A DNA stretch of 19,103 bases from Bacilli bacterium (GCA_024693165.1 JAILLM010000043.1:1-19103); one strand, 5' to 3'. Positions 1 to 7,671 are shown, counted from the stretch's first letter. Program-made: numbers and translations. The notes: a model not told the origin generated them from the letters alone.

Positions 1-1
1 C

Positions 2-1714
2 AATGATGAATTTATAAAAAAGAATAGTGCTTTTTTGATAAAAGGGATGGATTTTAAAATAATACTTTCTAAGTTAGAAAATGATGATAAGTTAGAATAT
101 AATAAATTTAAAAGATCTTATTCATTGCCTAGTGATATTGATAAGGTTGATGTTTCTTTAAGTTCTTCTCCATACAGAGTTTGGTTATTTGTTGATAATA
201 ATACTTTATATTATTATAGTGATACTCCTGGAGAAATATATATGAATGAAGATTCTTCGTATATGTTTGGAATTAAGGATGGAAAATTAGAAAATATTGA
301 TTTATCGGGAATGAATAGTAAATATGTTAAAAATATGAAAATGATGTTTCAAATGAATACTACTGTAAAGAGTATTAATTTGAAATCTTTTGATACATCA
401 AATGTAACAGATATGACTGAAATGTTTTCTGCTTGTAAGAAACTTGAAGAATTAGATGTTAGTTCTTTTAATACATCAAATGTTACTAGTATGGGTTCTA
501 TGTTTTCTTCTTGTTATATATTAAAAGAATTAGATTTAAGTAATTTTGATACATCTAAAGTTACTAATATGGGGTCAATGTTTAATAGATGTGAAAAAAT
601 GACTAAACTTAATATTTCAAGTTTTGATACATCGAATGTTACTAAATTATCTTATATGTTTTATGATTGTTATAAGTTAGAAGAGTTAAATGTATCACAT
701 TTTAATACATCAAATGCAACAACTATGAGCCAAATGTTTAATAATTGTCGTAGTATTTCAGTTTTAGATGTATCTCATTTTGACACATCTAAAGTTACTG
801 ATATGAGTTATATGTTTGCTAGTTGTCAAAAGATTGATACATTTGATGTATCTCATTTTGATACATCGCAATTAAGAAAAGCTACTGGTATGTTTTGGTC
901 ATGTTCTGGTCTAAAACATTTAGATGTATCTCGTTTTGATACATCAAATGTTACAATAATGGAGAGAATGTTTACATATTGTAGTTCTTTATTAGAATTA
1001 GATGTATCTCATTTTGATACATCAAGAGTTACAGATATGAGTGAAATGTTTAATGGTTGTTCTAAATTAGAAGTTATTGATGTCTCTAATTTTAATACAT
1101 CAAATGTTACAGATATAGGTGAAATGTTTAGTAGTTGTTCAAAAGTTAAAATGTTAGATGTTTCAAAATGGAATACATCAAATGTTACTAATATGAGTAA
1201 TTTGTTTTCAAATTGTGCTGCTTTAACTGCTATAGATGTTTCTCATTTTGATACATCAAAAGTGACAACTATGGCATATATGTTCTCGTATTGTACTAAA
1301 TTAGAAGAGCTAAATCTTTTGAATTTTAATACTTCAAAAGTAACAACTATGGCATATATGTTTGATAATTGCAAATTATTAAAAAAATTGTATTTAACTT
1401 CATTTGATACCTCAAATGTGGAAAGCGTGAATGCTATGTTTGAATGGTGTGAATCTCTTACTGAATTGGATATATCAAGTTTTAGTACTTTAAAGGTTAA
1501 ATATATGGCATATATGTTCTCTTGTTGTTTAAATATTACAAATATTTATATTTCAAATGAGTGGAATACTTCTAGCGTTACAAGTTCAAATACAATGTTA
1601 TTCCGTTGTCCAAAACTTCCAAATTATAATCCAGATTATAGTTATAATTCTGATTACTATAAAGTTGGATATGCATATGCTGGCGATGGAGGATATTTAA
1701 CACTTAAAGTTTAA
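2..1714 (+). CDS. DUF285/BspA-like repeat surface protein, 5'-truncated by window edge
   Basis: The protein is almost entirely 26-residue DUF285 (BspA-like leucine-rich) repeats of the form DVSxFDTSxVTxMxxMF followed by a Cys and a short Leu-rich turn. Repeats run from about nucleotide 314 to 1620 and the protein ends in a AYAGDGGYLTLKV tail. The frame is open to the first base of the window. Possible starts (TTG at 35, ATG at 50) have no good ribosome binding site. The first ~100 residues align with the middle of the two prepilin-DUF285 proteins here (shared xVWxxxxNTLYYYSD-like segment), so a prepilin N-terminus probably lies upstream, off the window. There is no LPxTG motif or C-terminal membrane anchor. 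Family knowledge suggests an extracellular adhesin or binding role; ligand unknown. Repeat identity is certain, the pilin-type start is inferred. Confidence 0.85.
   Translation, partial: NDEFIKKNSAFLIKGMDFKIILSKLENDDKLEYNKFKRSYSLPSDIDKVDVSLSSSPYRVWLFVDNNTLYYYSDTPGEIYMNEDSSYMFGIKDGKLENIDLSGMNSKYVKNMKMMFQMNTTVKSINLKSFDTSNVTDMTEMFSACKKLEELDVSSFNTSNVTSMGSMFSSCYILKELDLSNFDTSKVTNMGSMFNRCEKMTKLNISSFDTSNVTKLSYMFYDCYKLEELNVSHFNTSNATTMSQMFNNCRSISVLDVSHFDTSKVTDMSYMFASCQKIDTFDVSHFDTSQLRKATGMFWSCSGLKHLDVSRFDTSNVTIMERMFTYCSSLLELDVSHFDTSRVTDMSEMFNGCSKLEVIDVSNFNTSNVTDIGEMFSSCSKVKMLDVSKWNTSNVTNMSNLFSNCAALTAIDVSHFDTSKVTTMAYMFSYCTKLEELNLLNFNTSKVTTMAYMFDNCKLLKKLYLTSFDTSNVESVNAMFEWCESLTELDISSFSTLKVKYMAYMFSCCLNITNIYISNEWNTSSVTSSNTMLFRCPKLPNYNPDYSYNSDYYKVGYAYAGDGGYLTLKV
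392..1561 (+). repeat. In-register 78-bp coding repeat array (15 clear units)
   Basis: The core GATACATCAAATGT-type sequence recurs at 392, 470, 548, 626, 704, 782, 860, 938, 1016, 1094, 1172, 1250, 1328, 1406 and 1484, an exact 78-base step with no insertion or deletion. A weaker unit begins at 314. The next unit (1565) is shifted by three bases. Each unit encodes one 26-residue DUF285 repeat. Units near 767-1030 share the string GATGTATCTC before the core, suggesting recent local copying. Confidence 0.93.
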
Positions 1715-1731
1715 TTTTTTAATTAGTTATG

Positions 1732-1760
1732 AAAGGGATTATATTTATAATCTCTTTTTT
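1732..1760 (+). terminator. Intrinsic terminator after first DUF285 gene
   Basis: Stem AAAGGGATTATA (1732-1743) pairs with TATAATCTCTTT (1746-1757) with one G-T wobble and a two-base gap, and runs into a T tract. It lies 17 bases after the stop codon. Confidence 0.85.
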
Positions 1761-1763
1761 ATT

Positions 1764-1772
1764 TGCTATAAT
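1764..1772 (+). promoter_or_regulatory. Extended -10 promoter for prepilin-DUF285 gene
   Basis: TGCTATAAT is a perfect extended -10 element directly behind the terminator T tract. TTTATA at 1744-1749, inside the terminator stem, sits 17 bases upstream and could act as a weak -35. The start codon is only about 24 bases downstream, so the leader is very short. The ribosome binding site is AGGTGA at 1785-1790. Confidence 0.7.
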
Positions 1773-1795
1773 TATATAAATAGTAGGTGAATATT

Positions 1796-3745
1796 ATGCA
1801 TAGAGATAATAAAGGTTTTACATTAGTAGAAATTCTTGCTGTAATAGTTATCTTAGCAATAATTATGTTGTTAGCTATACCTGCAGTACTAGATGCTTTG
1901 GAAGTTTCTAATCAAAAGAGTTTTGCTCAATATGTAGAAAGAATAACTAAAATTTCAGAAGAAAAATTAATTAGTGATAGTATGATATCTAAAGCAACAG
2001 ATGATGGATGCTATATATATAATATTGAAACTGATTTAGGATTAGACAATACTGGTAGTTTTAAAGGTTATGTTTTATTAAATGCTACCGGTGAGGATTT
2101 AAAGCTTTATTATTCATTATGGAATGATAAATATATGTTGATTGCATATAATTATACAGATGAAACGACTTTTGATGGTAAGAAAAAGAAACCAATTGAT
2201 GCGTTAGAAGTATATGATGCATCAAGAAGTAGTGAATTATCTCCAACTAATTTGTGTAATTATGCATGTAGTTTATGTACATATGATAATGCAAGTAATG
2301 ATCCATATAATGATTCAGTAGATAAAGAGATTAAAGGTGATATGTCTAAAGTATATGGAGCTACTAAATTAAAAGACGGTAAAACTTTAAATAAATTGTT
2401 TGATACTATTGCAGGTGGTAGAGAAAATATATATTATATTAAAAGAAGCAGTGTATTAGATGAAGAAGCTGATAAAAAAATCATTACAGTAGATAATGAA
2501 CCTTCAAAAAGTAATCCTGTTTATGTATGGTGTAAGGAAGATACATTATACTTTTATTCATATGCGATAAAAATATTTTTAAATAATGATAGTAAAAGAT
2601 TATTTAATGGATTATATAATGTATTAGACTTTAGTGAGTTTATTGATGCTACTAGTGCAATAAGAGTAAATGATGCATCATATTTATTTAGTGATAATGG
2701 AAAAATAGAATCAATAGATTTATCTAATTGGGAATTAAAGAATGTTACTAATATGGAAAGCATGTTTTATGATGATAAAAGTTTAAAGACTCTTAATCTT
2801 GCAAATATTAATACTTCACAAGTTACTAGTTTTCATAGCATGTTTAACAGTTGCAAATCACTTGAACATATAGATGGAACATATATTGATACTTCTAACT
2901 CTAAAAATTTGTCTTATATGTTTGCTAATTGTGAAAATTTAAATAATTTAAATGTTTCTTATTGGAATGTATCTAAAGTTGAAGATTTTAATGCTATGTT
3001 TTATGGATGTAAAAGTTTAGAATATTTAGATGTTTCGAAATGGGATACTTCTAATGGAAAAATATTTAATTCATCATATAGTGGTATGTTTGGTGATTGT
3101 ATAAAATTAAAGGAATTAGATGTTTCTAATTGGAATATGTCTAAAGCTGAATTATTAAATGGTATGTTTAAGAATTGCCAATCTTTATCTAAATTAGATG
3201 TATCAAGATGGAACACATCAAATGTTACAAATATGAATGCTATGTTTTATGCTACTTATTCGTTAAAAGAACTTGATATTTCTAATTGGGATGTATCTAA
3301 AGTAACCGTTATGGCTTATATGTTTACTAAAACTTCTGTAAGACAATTAGATTTTAGTAAATGGAAGACTGATAGTTTAGAAAGAATGACAATGATGTTT
3401 TATTACGCTAAGGTAACAAACTTAGATTTATCATCATTTAAAGTTGATAAAGTTACAGAGCTAGCACAAGTATTTTATGGAGTGGCTGCTAAAACTATAG
3501 ATATTTCTACATGGAATACTGCACAAGTTACAAAGATGTATAGAATGTTTGGTGATTCAACAAATTTGGAACATATATATGTTGGTACTGGGTGGTCAGT
3601 TGAAGGCCTTGTTTATGTATCTGGTCAAGAAAATGATTCTTTAATGTTTCACAGGTGTTCTAAATTACCATATTATGACGGAATTGTTAGAGATCATACA
3701 AAAGCTTATGTTGGTGAAGGTGGATATCTAGAATATAAACCATAA
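1796..3745 (+). CDS. Prepilin N-terminus fused to DUF285/BspA-like repeats
   Basis: Residues 1-30 form a type IV prepilin signal: basic leader, cleavage site G7|F8-T-L-V-E12 and a hydrophobic helix ending AIPAVLDALE. Next come a pilin-like head with TGSFKGYVLL, a Cys motif C154-x3-C158-x2-C161, a spacer, and from about residue 285 a run of DUF285 repeats with the Trp variant (DVSxWxTSxVTxMxxMF), ending in AYVGEGGYLEYKP. Prepilin peptidase would cleave after G7, and E12 is the Glu5 needed for assembly in this family. The likely product is a surface-displayed pilin or pseudopilin carrying an adhesin-like repeat domain. ATG at 1796 is chosen over GTG at 1787 because AGGTGA (1785-1790) is correctly spaced for it. 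The gene looks monocistronic between two terminators. Function beyond this is inferred. Confidence 0.88.
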   Translation: MHRDNKGFTLVEILAVIVILAIIMLLAIPAVLDALEVSNQKSFAQYVERITKISEEKLISDSMISKATDDGCYIYNIETDLGLDNTGSFKGYVLLNATGEDLKLYYSLWNDKYMLIAYNYTDETTFDGKKKKPIDALEVYDASRSSELSPTNLCNYACSLCTYDNASNDPYNDSVDKEIKGDMSKVYGATKLKDGKTLNKLFDTIAGGRENIYYIKRSSVLDEEADKKIITVDNEPSKSNPVYVWCKEDTLYFYSYAIKIFLNNDSKRLFNGLYNVLDFSEFIDATSAIRVNDASYLFSDNGKIESIDLSNWELKNVTNMESMFYDDKSLKTLNLANINTSQVTSFHSMFNSCKSLEHIDGTYIDTSNSKNLSYMFANCENLNNLNVSYWNVSKVEDFNAMFYGCKSLEYLDVSKWDTSNGKIFNSSYSGMFGDCIKLKELDVSNWNMSKAELLNGMFKNCQSLSKLDVSRWNTSNVTNMNAMFYATYSLKELDISNWDVSKVTVMAYMFTKTSVRQLDFSKWKTDSLERMTMMFYYAKVTNLDLSSFKVDKVTELAQVFYGVAAKTIDISTWNTAQVTKMYRMFGDSTNLEHIYVGTGWSVEGLVYVSGQENDSLMFHRCSKLPYYDGIVRDHTKAYVGEGGYLEYKP

Positions 3746-3770
3746 AAGAATACTAACTAGTATTCTTTTT
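3744..3770 (+). terminator. Intrinsic terminator after prepilin-DUF285 gene
   Basis: Stem AAAAGAATACTA (3744-3755) pairs perfectly with TAGTATTCTTTT (3758-3769), followed by T-rich sequence. The stem begins within the stop codon region. Confidence 0.88.
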
Positions 3771-3774
3771 ATTT

Positions 3775-3783
3775 TGCTATTAT
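3775..3783 (+). promoter_or_regulatory. Extended -10 promoter for pdp
   Basis: TGCTATTAT matches the extended -10 consensus (TGnTATAAT) with one change. It follows the previous terminator immediately and lies 26 bases before the chosen pdp start. Confidence 0.6.
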
Positions 3784-3808
3784 GTTAAAATTTATTATAG
3801 GTGATAAT

Positions 3809-5035
3809 ATGAATATCATAGATATAATTACAAAAAAGAAAAACAACGAAGAACTAAATTATGAAGAATTATCATATGCTTTTAATGGTTATTTAAAAAA
3901 AGAAATACCTGATTATCAAATGTCTTCATTATTAATGGCAATTGTTATTAATGGTATGCATTTAAAAGAAACTATACGTCTTACTGATATATTTTTAAAA
4001 TCAGGAGATCAATATAATTTAAAAGAATTAATGGATAATGTTGTTGATAAACATTCAACAGGTGGAGTAGGAGACACTACAACTTTAATACTTGGGCCTA
4101 TGTGTGCATCTTTAGGACTTAAAATGGCTAAGATGTCTGGAAGAGGTTTAGGAATAACTGGTGGAACTATAGATAAATTAGAATCAATTCCTGGATTTAG
4201 AGTTAATTTAAATAAAGAAGAATTAATTAATCAAGTAAAAGTAATCGGATTTGCTAATTGTGCTCAAAGTGATAATTTAACACCACTTGATAAAGTTATA
4301 TATGCACTTAGAGATGTTACAGGTACTACTGAATCAATTCCATTAATTGCATCAAGTATTATGTCTAAGAAGATTGCATTAGGTGCAAAAGATATACTTA
4401 TCGATGTTAAATATGGTAGTGGAGCTCTAATGAAAACTAAGGAAGATGCTGAAGAGTTATCCAATTACTTAAAAAAAATCGGTGCATACTATGAAACTAA
4501 TGTAGAAACTATCATAGATAATATGTCTAATCCTTTATCTCAAGCAATTGGTAATGCTATCGAAGTAATCGAAGCTATAAATGTACTTAGAGGTAAGAAG
4601 TGCAAACTTAGAGACACTTGCATAGAAATTACTGCTAAGTTATTAGAATTGAGTGAAAATTTATCAGAAAATGAAGCAACTAAATTGGCCACTAACTCAT
4701 TAGATTCTGGAAAAGCATTAAATAAATTTATGGAATTTGTTTCATATCAAGGTGGAAAGATCGAAGAAGTTTATTTAAGTGATAAAAGAATTGAAGTTAA
4801 AGCTAAACATGATGGCGTTATAAAAAATGTAGATGCACTTGGAGCTGCTAAGTTGGCTGCTAAACTTGGAGCATCAAAAATGACACTTGATGATACTATT
4901 GATTATTCAGTAGGTATATATCTTAAAAAAGTTAAAGGTGATAAAGTACAAAAAGACGAATCATTAATGACTTTATATGTTAATGACTATAATATTCAAT
5001 TAAATAATGAAGATTTTGAATTTATCGAATACTAA
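3809..5035 (+). CDS. pdp: Pyrimidine-nucleoside phosphorylase
   Basis: This enzyme splits thymidine, deoxyuridine or uridine with phosphate into base and (deoxy)ribose-1-phosphate in cytosolic nucleoside salvage. The family signature is visible: phosphate-binding DKHSTGGVGD with K81, H82 and S83; the MSGRGLGITGGTIDKLE block; and the base-binding residues R168, S183 and K187 in LRDVTGTTES...ASSIMSKK, which match R171, S186 and K190 of E. coli thymidine phosphorylase with a constant offset of three. At 408 residues it is slightly shorter than usual (about 430-440), mainly at the C-terminus. ATG at 3809 is preferred over ATG at 3782 because AGGTGAT lies just upstream and the protein then begins MNIIDIITKK as relatives do. 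No other deo genes are nearby, so it looks transcribed alone. Pdp versus the thymidine-specific enzyme (DeoA) cannot be settled by eye. Confidence 0.93.
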   Translation: MNIIDIITKKKNNEELNYEELSYAFNGYLKKEIPDYQMSSLLMAIVINGMHLKETIRLTDIFLKSGDQYNLKELMDNVVDKHSTGGVGDTTTLILGPMCASLGLKMAKMSGRGLGITGGTIDKLESIPGFRVNLNKEELINQVKVIGFANCAQSDNLTPLDKVIYALRDVTGTTESIPLIASSIMSKKIALGAKDILIDVKYGSGALMKTKEDAEELSNYLKKIGAYYETNVETIIDNMSNPLSQAIGNAIEVIEAINVLRGKKCKLRDTCIEITAKLLELSENLSENEATKLATNSLDSGKALNKFMEFVSYQGGKIEEVYLSDKRIEVKAKHDGVIKNVDALGAAKLAAKLGASKMTLDDTIDYSVGIYLKKVKGDKVQKDESLMTLYVNDYNIQLNNEDFEFIEY

Positions 5036-5057
5036 TATTTAATTATTTATAAAATTT

Positions 5058-5066
5058 TGATATTAT
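5058..5066 (+). promoter_or_regulatory. Extended -10 promoter for HerA-like gene
   Basis: TGATATTAT is a near-consensus extended -10 in the 57-base gap after pdp, followed by a GAGGGTG ribosome binding site at 5081-5087. No terminator is visible after pdp, so read-through from it is also possible. Confidence 0.55.
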
Positions 5067-5092
5067 TATATATAGAATAAGAGGGTGTAATT

Positions 5093-7357
5093 ATGAATGA
5101 ACAAACAAACTTAGGAGTACAAATGCCACCAGTAGCACCTGTACCAAATCCTATCGAGGCTCCAATACCAACAATTCAAGCTGCTCCACCAGTTGAGCCA
5201 GCTGGACAAACAGTATTAACAGAAAATAATGATTCATCAATGTTAGATGTATTGGATAGTAATCAACCTGTTCAAGATGTACAAAATATAGATGTTTCAA
5301 TTCCTTTTATGGATAAAGGAGAAGAACCTGCAGTTGCACCTGTTGCTGCACCAGTAGTAGAAACTCCAGCAGTAAGTGCACCAGTTGTAAATACTCCTGC
5401 AGTTGAAATGCCTGCACCTTCAGTACAACCTCAAGAAGCTGCTCCAGTACAAATTAATTCTCCTGCAGAAATTCCTGAAGTTAAACCACAAGAACAAACT
5501 CCAAACAATGCTGGAGTAATGAGTATTCCTGAAGATGATAAAGCAGCTGGATCTTATTTAGATTCAATGCCTTCAGTTGAAGATCAAAAGAAAATGTTTG
5601 GTAAAATTAAAAATATAAATGATGTTACTGCTATCGTAGAAATTCATAAAGAAAATATGGTAGTACCTAACTTAATGAACTTACACGTAGTATTTGAAAC
5701 TAAAGAAGGTAAGAAAATACTTGGTGAAGTTAAAACACTTGATGGTGATGATGCACATATTAACTTACTTGGACAATTCGTAGATAATAATAGATTCATT
5801 GCTGGTACAATTATTAAACCAACACTTGATTCCACAATTAGAATTATTCAACCTGAAGAAATGGATATCGTATTTGGTAAAAATGATCCAGGATCTATTT
5901 ATTTAGGTAAAAGTGCAATATATGCTGGTAAAGATGTATATATAGATATTAATGATATGTTCTCTAACCATATGGCAATATTTGGTAATACTGGTTCAGG
6001 TAAATCTTGTTCAGTAGCAAGAATTGTACAAAACATATTCTTAAATAAAAACTTCTTACCATTTAATGCGAATTTATTCTTCTTTGATGCATATGGTGAA
6101 TATAAAAATGCATTCAAAGTATTAAATCAATTAAATCCAAATTATCAATATAAATTTATTACAAGTAATCCAATTGATGATACTGATGTAATGTTAAGAA
6201 TACCTGTATATCACTTAACTGTAGATGACATGTGTTTAGTATTACAAGCAGATAATCATCATCAATATACAATTGTTGAAAGAACATTAAAGCTTGCAAA
6301 ATTATTCTCAAGAGATGATGAAAATACAAGAAAACTTAAAAACCATTTAATTGCTAAAGCAATCATGGCTGTACTTTTCTCAAATCAACAAGCTAATGGT
6401 AAAAAGAATGATATCTTTACAATTCTAAAAGATTGTTCTACACCTGAATTTAACGTTGATACTGATATTCAAGGTATTGGTTATGTTAGAAAGTTTAGTG
6501 AATGTTTTGGTATTGATAGAAATGGTGAATTTGGTGAATCAGTACTTATTAATGAATATTTACTTAAATATATAGATGATGAATTAGAGATGCATATGGA
6601 AGTTCCTAAAGATGCTTTTTATACATTAGATGATTTAGAAAAAGCTTTATCATTCTGTTTAATTGGTGATGGTTTCTTAGGAAATAAAATTATGCAAGAT
6701 AATTCTACTATCTTACAAGTAAGACTTCATTCATTAAATAATTCATCAAATAGAAAATTCTTTGATGTACCTAACTACATTTCAATGGAAAACTTTATTT
6801 CTTCATTAATTGTACATAATGGTAAGAGAAGTCAAATTGTTAACATTAACTTAGAAGATATTGATGATCAATTAGCTAAGACAATAGTTAAGATATTCTG
6901 TAAGATGATATTTGACTTCGCAAAGAGTAGAGAAGATAGAGCACAAATTCCATTTAACTTATTTATTGAAGAAGCTCATAGATATGTTCAAAAGAATGAT
7001 ATAGACCTTTTCTTACTTGGTTATAATATATTTGAAAGAATTGCAAAGGAAGGTCGTAAATATGGAGTTATGTTAGATTTAATCTCTCAAAGACCAGTTG
7101 AACTTTCAGATACAGTTATTGGACAAACTTCTAACTTCTGTATCTTAAAGATGACACATCCATTAGACCTTGATTATATTAATAAAATGCTTCCAAATAT
7201 CTCAGGTGATGTAATTGATAAATTAACATCACTTCAAAGTGGTACTATGGTAACATTTGGTACAGCATTTAAGATTCCAGTTATTGTTAAAATGGATATG
7301 CCAAATCCAGCACCTTACTCATCAAACTGTGATGTAACTGCTAGATGGAAAGCTTAA
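5093..7357 (+). CDS. HerA/DUF87-like ATPase with Pro/Ala-rich N-terminal extension
   Basis: Residues 1 to about 150 are low complexity, rich in Pro, Ala, Val and Gln (for example PVAAPVVETPAVSAPVV), probably unstructured. A small beta-rich region (about 165-250, KEGKKILGEVKTLDGDDA) resembles the HAS-barrel that precedes HerA ATPase cores. The ATPase core has Walker A GNTGSGKS (G298 to S305, K304), Walker B with an acidic pair FIEEAHR (E626, E627), and a C-terminal ARKYG/SQRP-type segment (RKYGVMLDLISQRPVELS) typical of HerA/VirB4-like hexameric motors. Known relatives translocate DNA and usually work with the NurA nuclease or, in defence systems, with other effectors. No such partner is adjacent; the neighbours are pdp and a structured RNA. 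ATPase class is secure, the cellular role is not. It ends at its own terminator. Confidence 0.85.
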   Translation: MNEQTNLGVQMPPVAPVPNPIEAPIPTIQAAPPVEPAGQTVLTENNDSSMLDVLDSNQPVQDVQNIDVSIPFMDKGEEPAVAPVAAPVVETPAVSAPVVNTPAVEMPAPSVQPQEAAPVQINSPAEIPEVKPQEQTPNNAGVMSIPEDDKAAGSYLDSMPSVEDQKKMFGKIKNINDVTAIVEIHKENMVVPNLMNLHVVFETKEGKKILGEVKTLDGDDAHINLLGQFVDNNRFIAGTIIKPTLDSTIRIIQPEEMDIVFGKNDPGSIYLGKSAIYAGKDVYIDINDMFSNHMAIFGNTGSGKSCSVARIVQNIFLNKNFLPFNANLFFFDAYGEYKNAFKVLNQLNPNYQYKFITSNPIDDTDVMLRIPVYHLTVDDMCLVLQADNHHQYTIVERTLKLAKLFSRDDENTRKLKNHLIAKAIMAVLFSNQQANGKKNDIFTILKDCSTPEFNVDTDIQGIGYVRKFSECFGIDRNGEFGESVLINEYLLKYIDDELEMHMEVPKDAFYTLDDLEKALSFCLIGDGFLGNKIMQDNSTILQVRLHSLNNSSNRKFFDVPNYISMENFISSLIVHNGKRSQIVNINLEDIDDQLAKTIVKIFCKMIFDFAKSREDRAQIPFNLFIEEAHRYVQKNDIDLFLLGYNIFERIAKEGRKYGVMLDLISQRPVELSDTVIGQTSNFCILKMTHPLDLDYINKMLPNISGDVIDKLTSLQSGTMVTFGTAFKIPVIVKMDMPNPAPYSSNCDVTARWKA

Positions 7358-7360
7358 TGT

Positions 7361-7389
7361 AAAATACCTAAGAAATTAGGTATTTTTTT
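7361..7389 (+). terminator. Intrinsic terminator after HerA-like gene
   Basis: Stem AAAATACCTAA (7361-7371) pairs perfectly with TTAGGTATTTT (7376-7386) around a GAAA loop, followed by T residues. Confidence 0.92.
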
Positions 7390-7418
7390 ATTAAATTCTA
7401 TCAATTTAAGTTCATATA

Positions 7419-7427
7419 TGATATATT
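7419..7427 (+). promoter_or_regulatory. Extended -10 promoter for structured RNA
   Basis: TGATATATT is an extended -10 match. A transcription start seven bases downstream would fall at about 7434, exactly at the 5' base of the RNA's closing stem (7435). The -35 region is weak. Confidence 0.55.
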
Positions 7428-7434
7428 TAATATA

Positions 7435-7595
7435 CCTAAAGGGAGTTTTCTATAAAACCGACTAATGGATAATATTGGGAATCTAATCGACTTAATGTGT
7501 TGAAGACCTTGCTAGAAATAGATGTAGGGATCCTGATTTAAGTGGTGTGATGCCCACCTCGTGCGAGCGGGCTTTTATATCCACCTCTCTTTAGG
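7435..7595 (+). ncRNA. Putative free-standing structured RNA of unassigned family
   Basis: The only local stretch of higher GC in a gene-free 347-base gap (7358-7704). CCUAAAGGGAG (7435-7445) pairs over 11 bp, one G-U, with CUCUCUUUAGG (7585-7595). Inside this closing helix three hairpins can be drawn: CGA/UGGAU (7459-7470) with AUCUA/UCG (7481-7489); GACCUUGC (7505-7512) with GUAGGG-A-UC (7524-7532); and a long arm, GUGG (7542-7545) with CCAC (7581-7584), GCCC (7552-7555) with GGGC (7569-7572) and CUC-GUGC-GAG at its tip. The unit has its own extended -10 box and a strong terminator at 7615, so a transcript of roughly 205 nt is expected. Size and closing-stem layout would fit a 6S-type RNA. 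I could not match motifs of SRP RNA, tmRNA, RNase P, T-box, SAM, TPP or c-di-AMP elements. A leader or riboswitch for nifJ is less likely, since nifJ has its own promoter after the terminator. Confidence 0.6.
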
Positions 7596-7614
7596 TTCTT
7601 TCTTTCTATAAAAT

Positions 7615-7645
7615 AAATACATATTTTATATGTATTTTTTTGTTT
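7615..7645 (+). terminator. Intrinsic terminator after structured RNA
   Basis: Stem AAATACATAT (7615-7624) pairs perfectly with ATATGTATTT (7628-7637) around a TTT loop, followed by a T tract. Confidence 0.85.
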
Positions 7646-7671
7646 GTAATAATGATTATTAAATAAATAAA

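Noticed and set aside
392..1561. CRISPR-like array because of regular repeats
   Set aside because: The repeat period is a multiple of three, sequence between cores is also repetitive, and everything is one open frame encoding DUF285 units.
7435..7595. T-box, SAM, TPP, c-di-AMP riboswitch, SRP RNA, tmRNA or RNase P RNA
   Set aside because: None of the motifs I know for these (for example the T-box GGTGG element, the SRP GGAAG tetraloop region, or RNase P conserved blocks) is present. A terminator and separate promoter also lie between it and nifJ.
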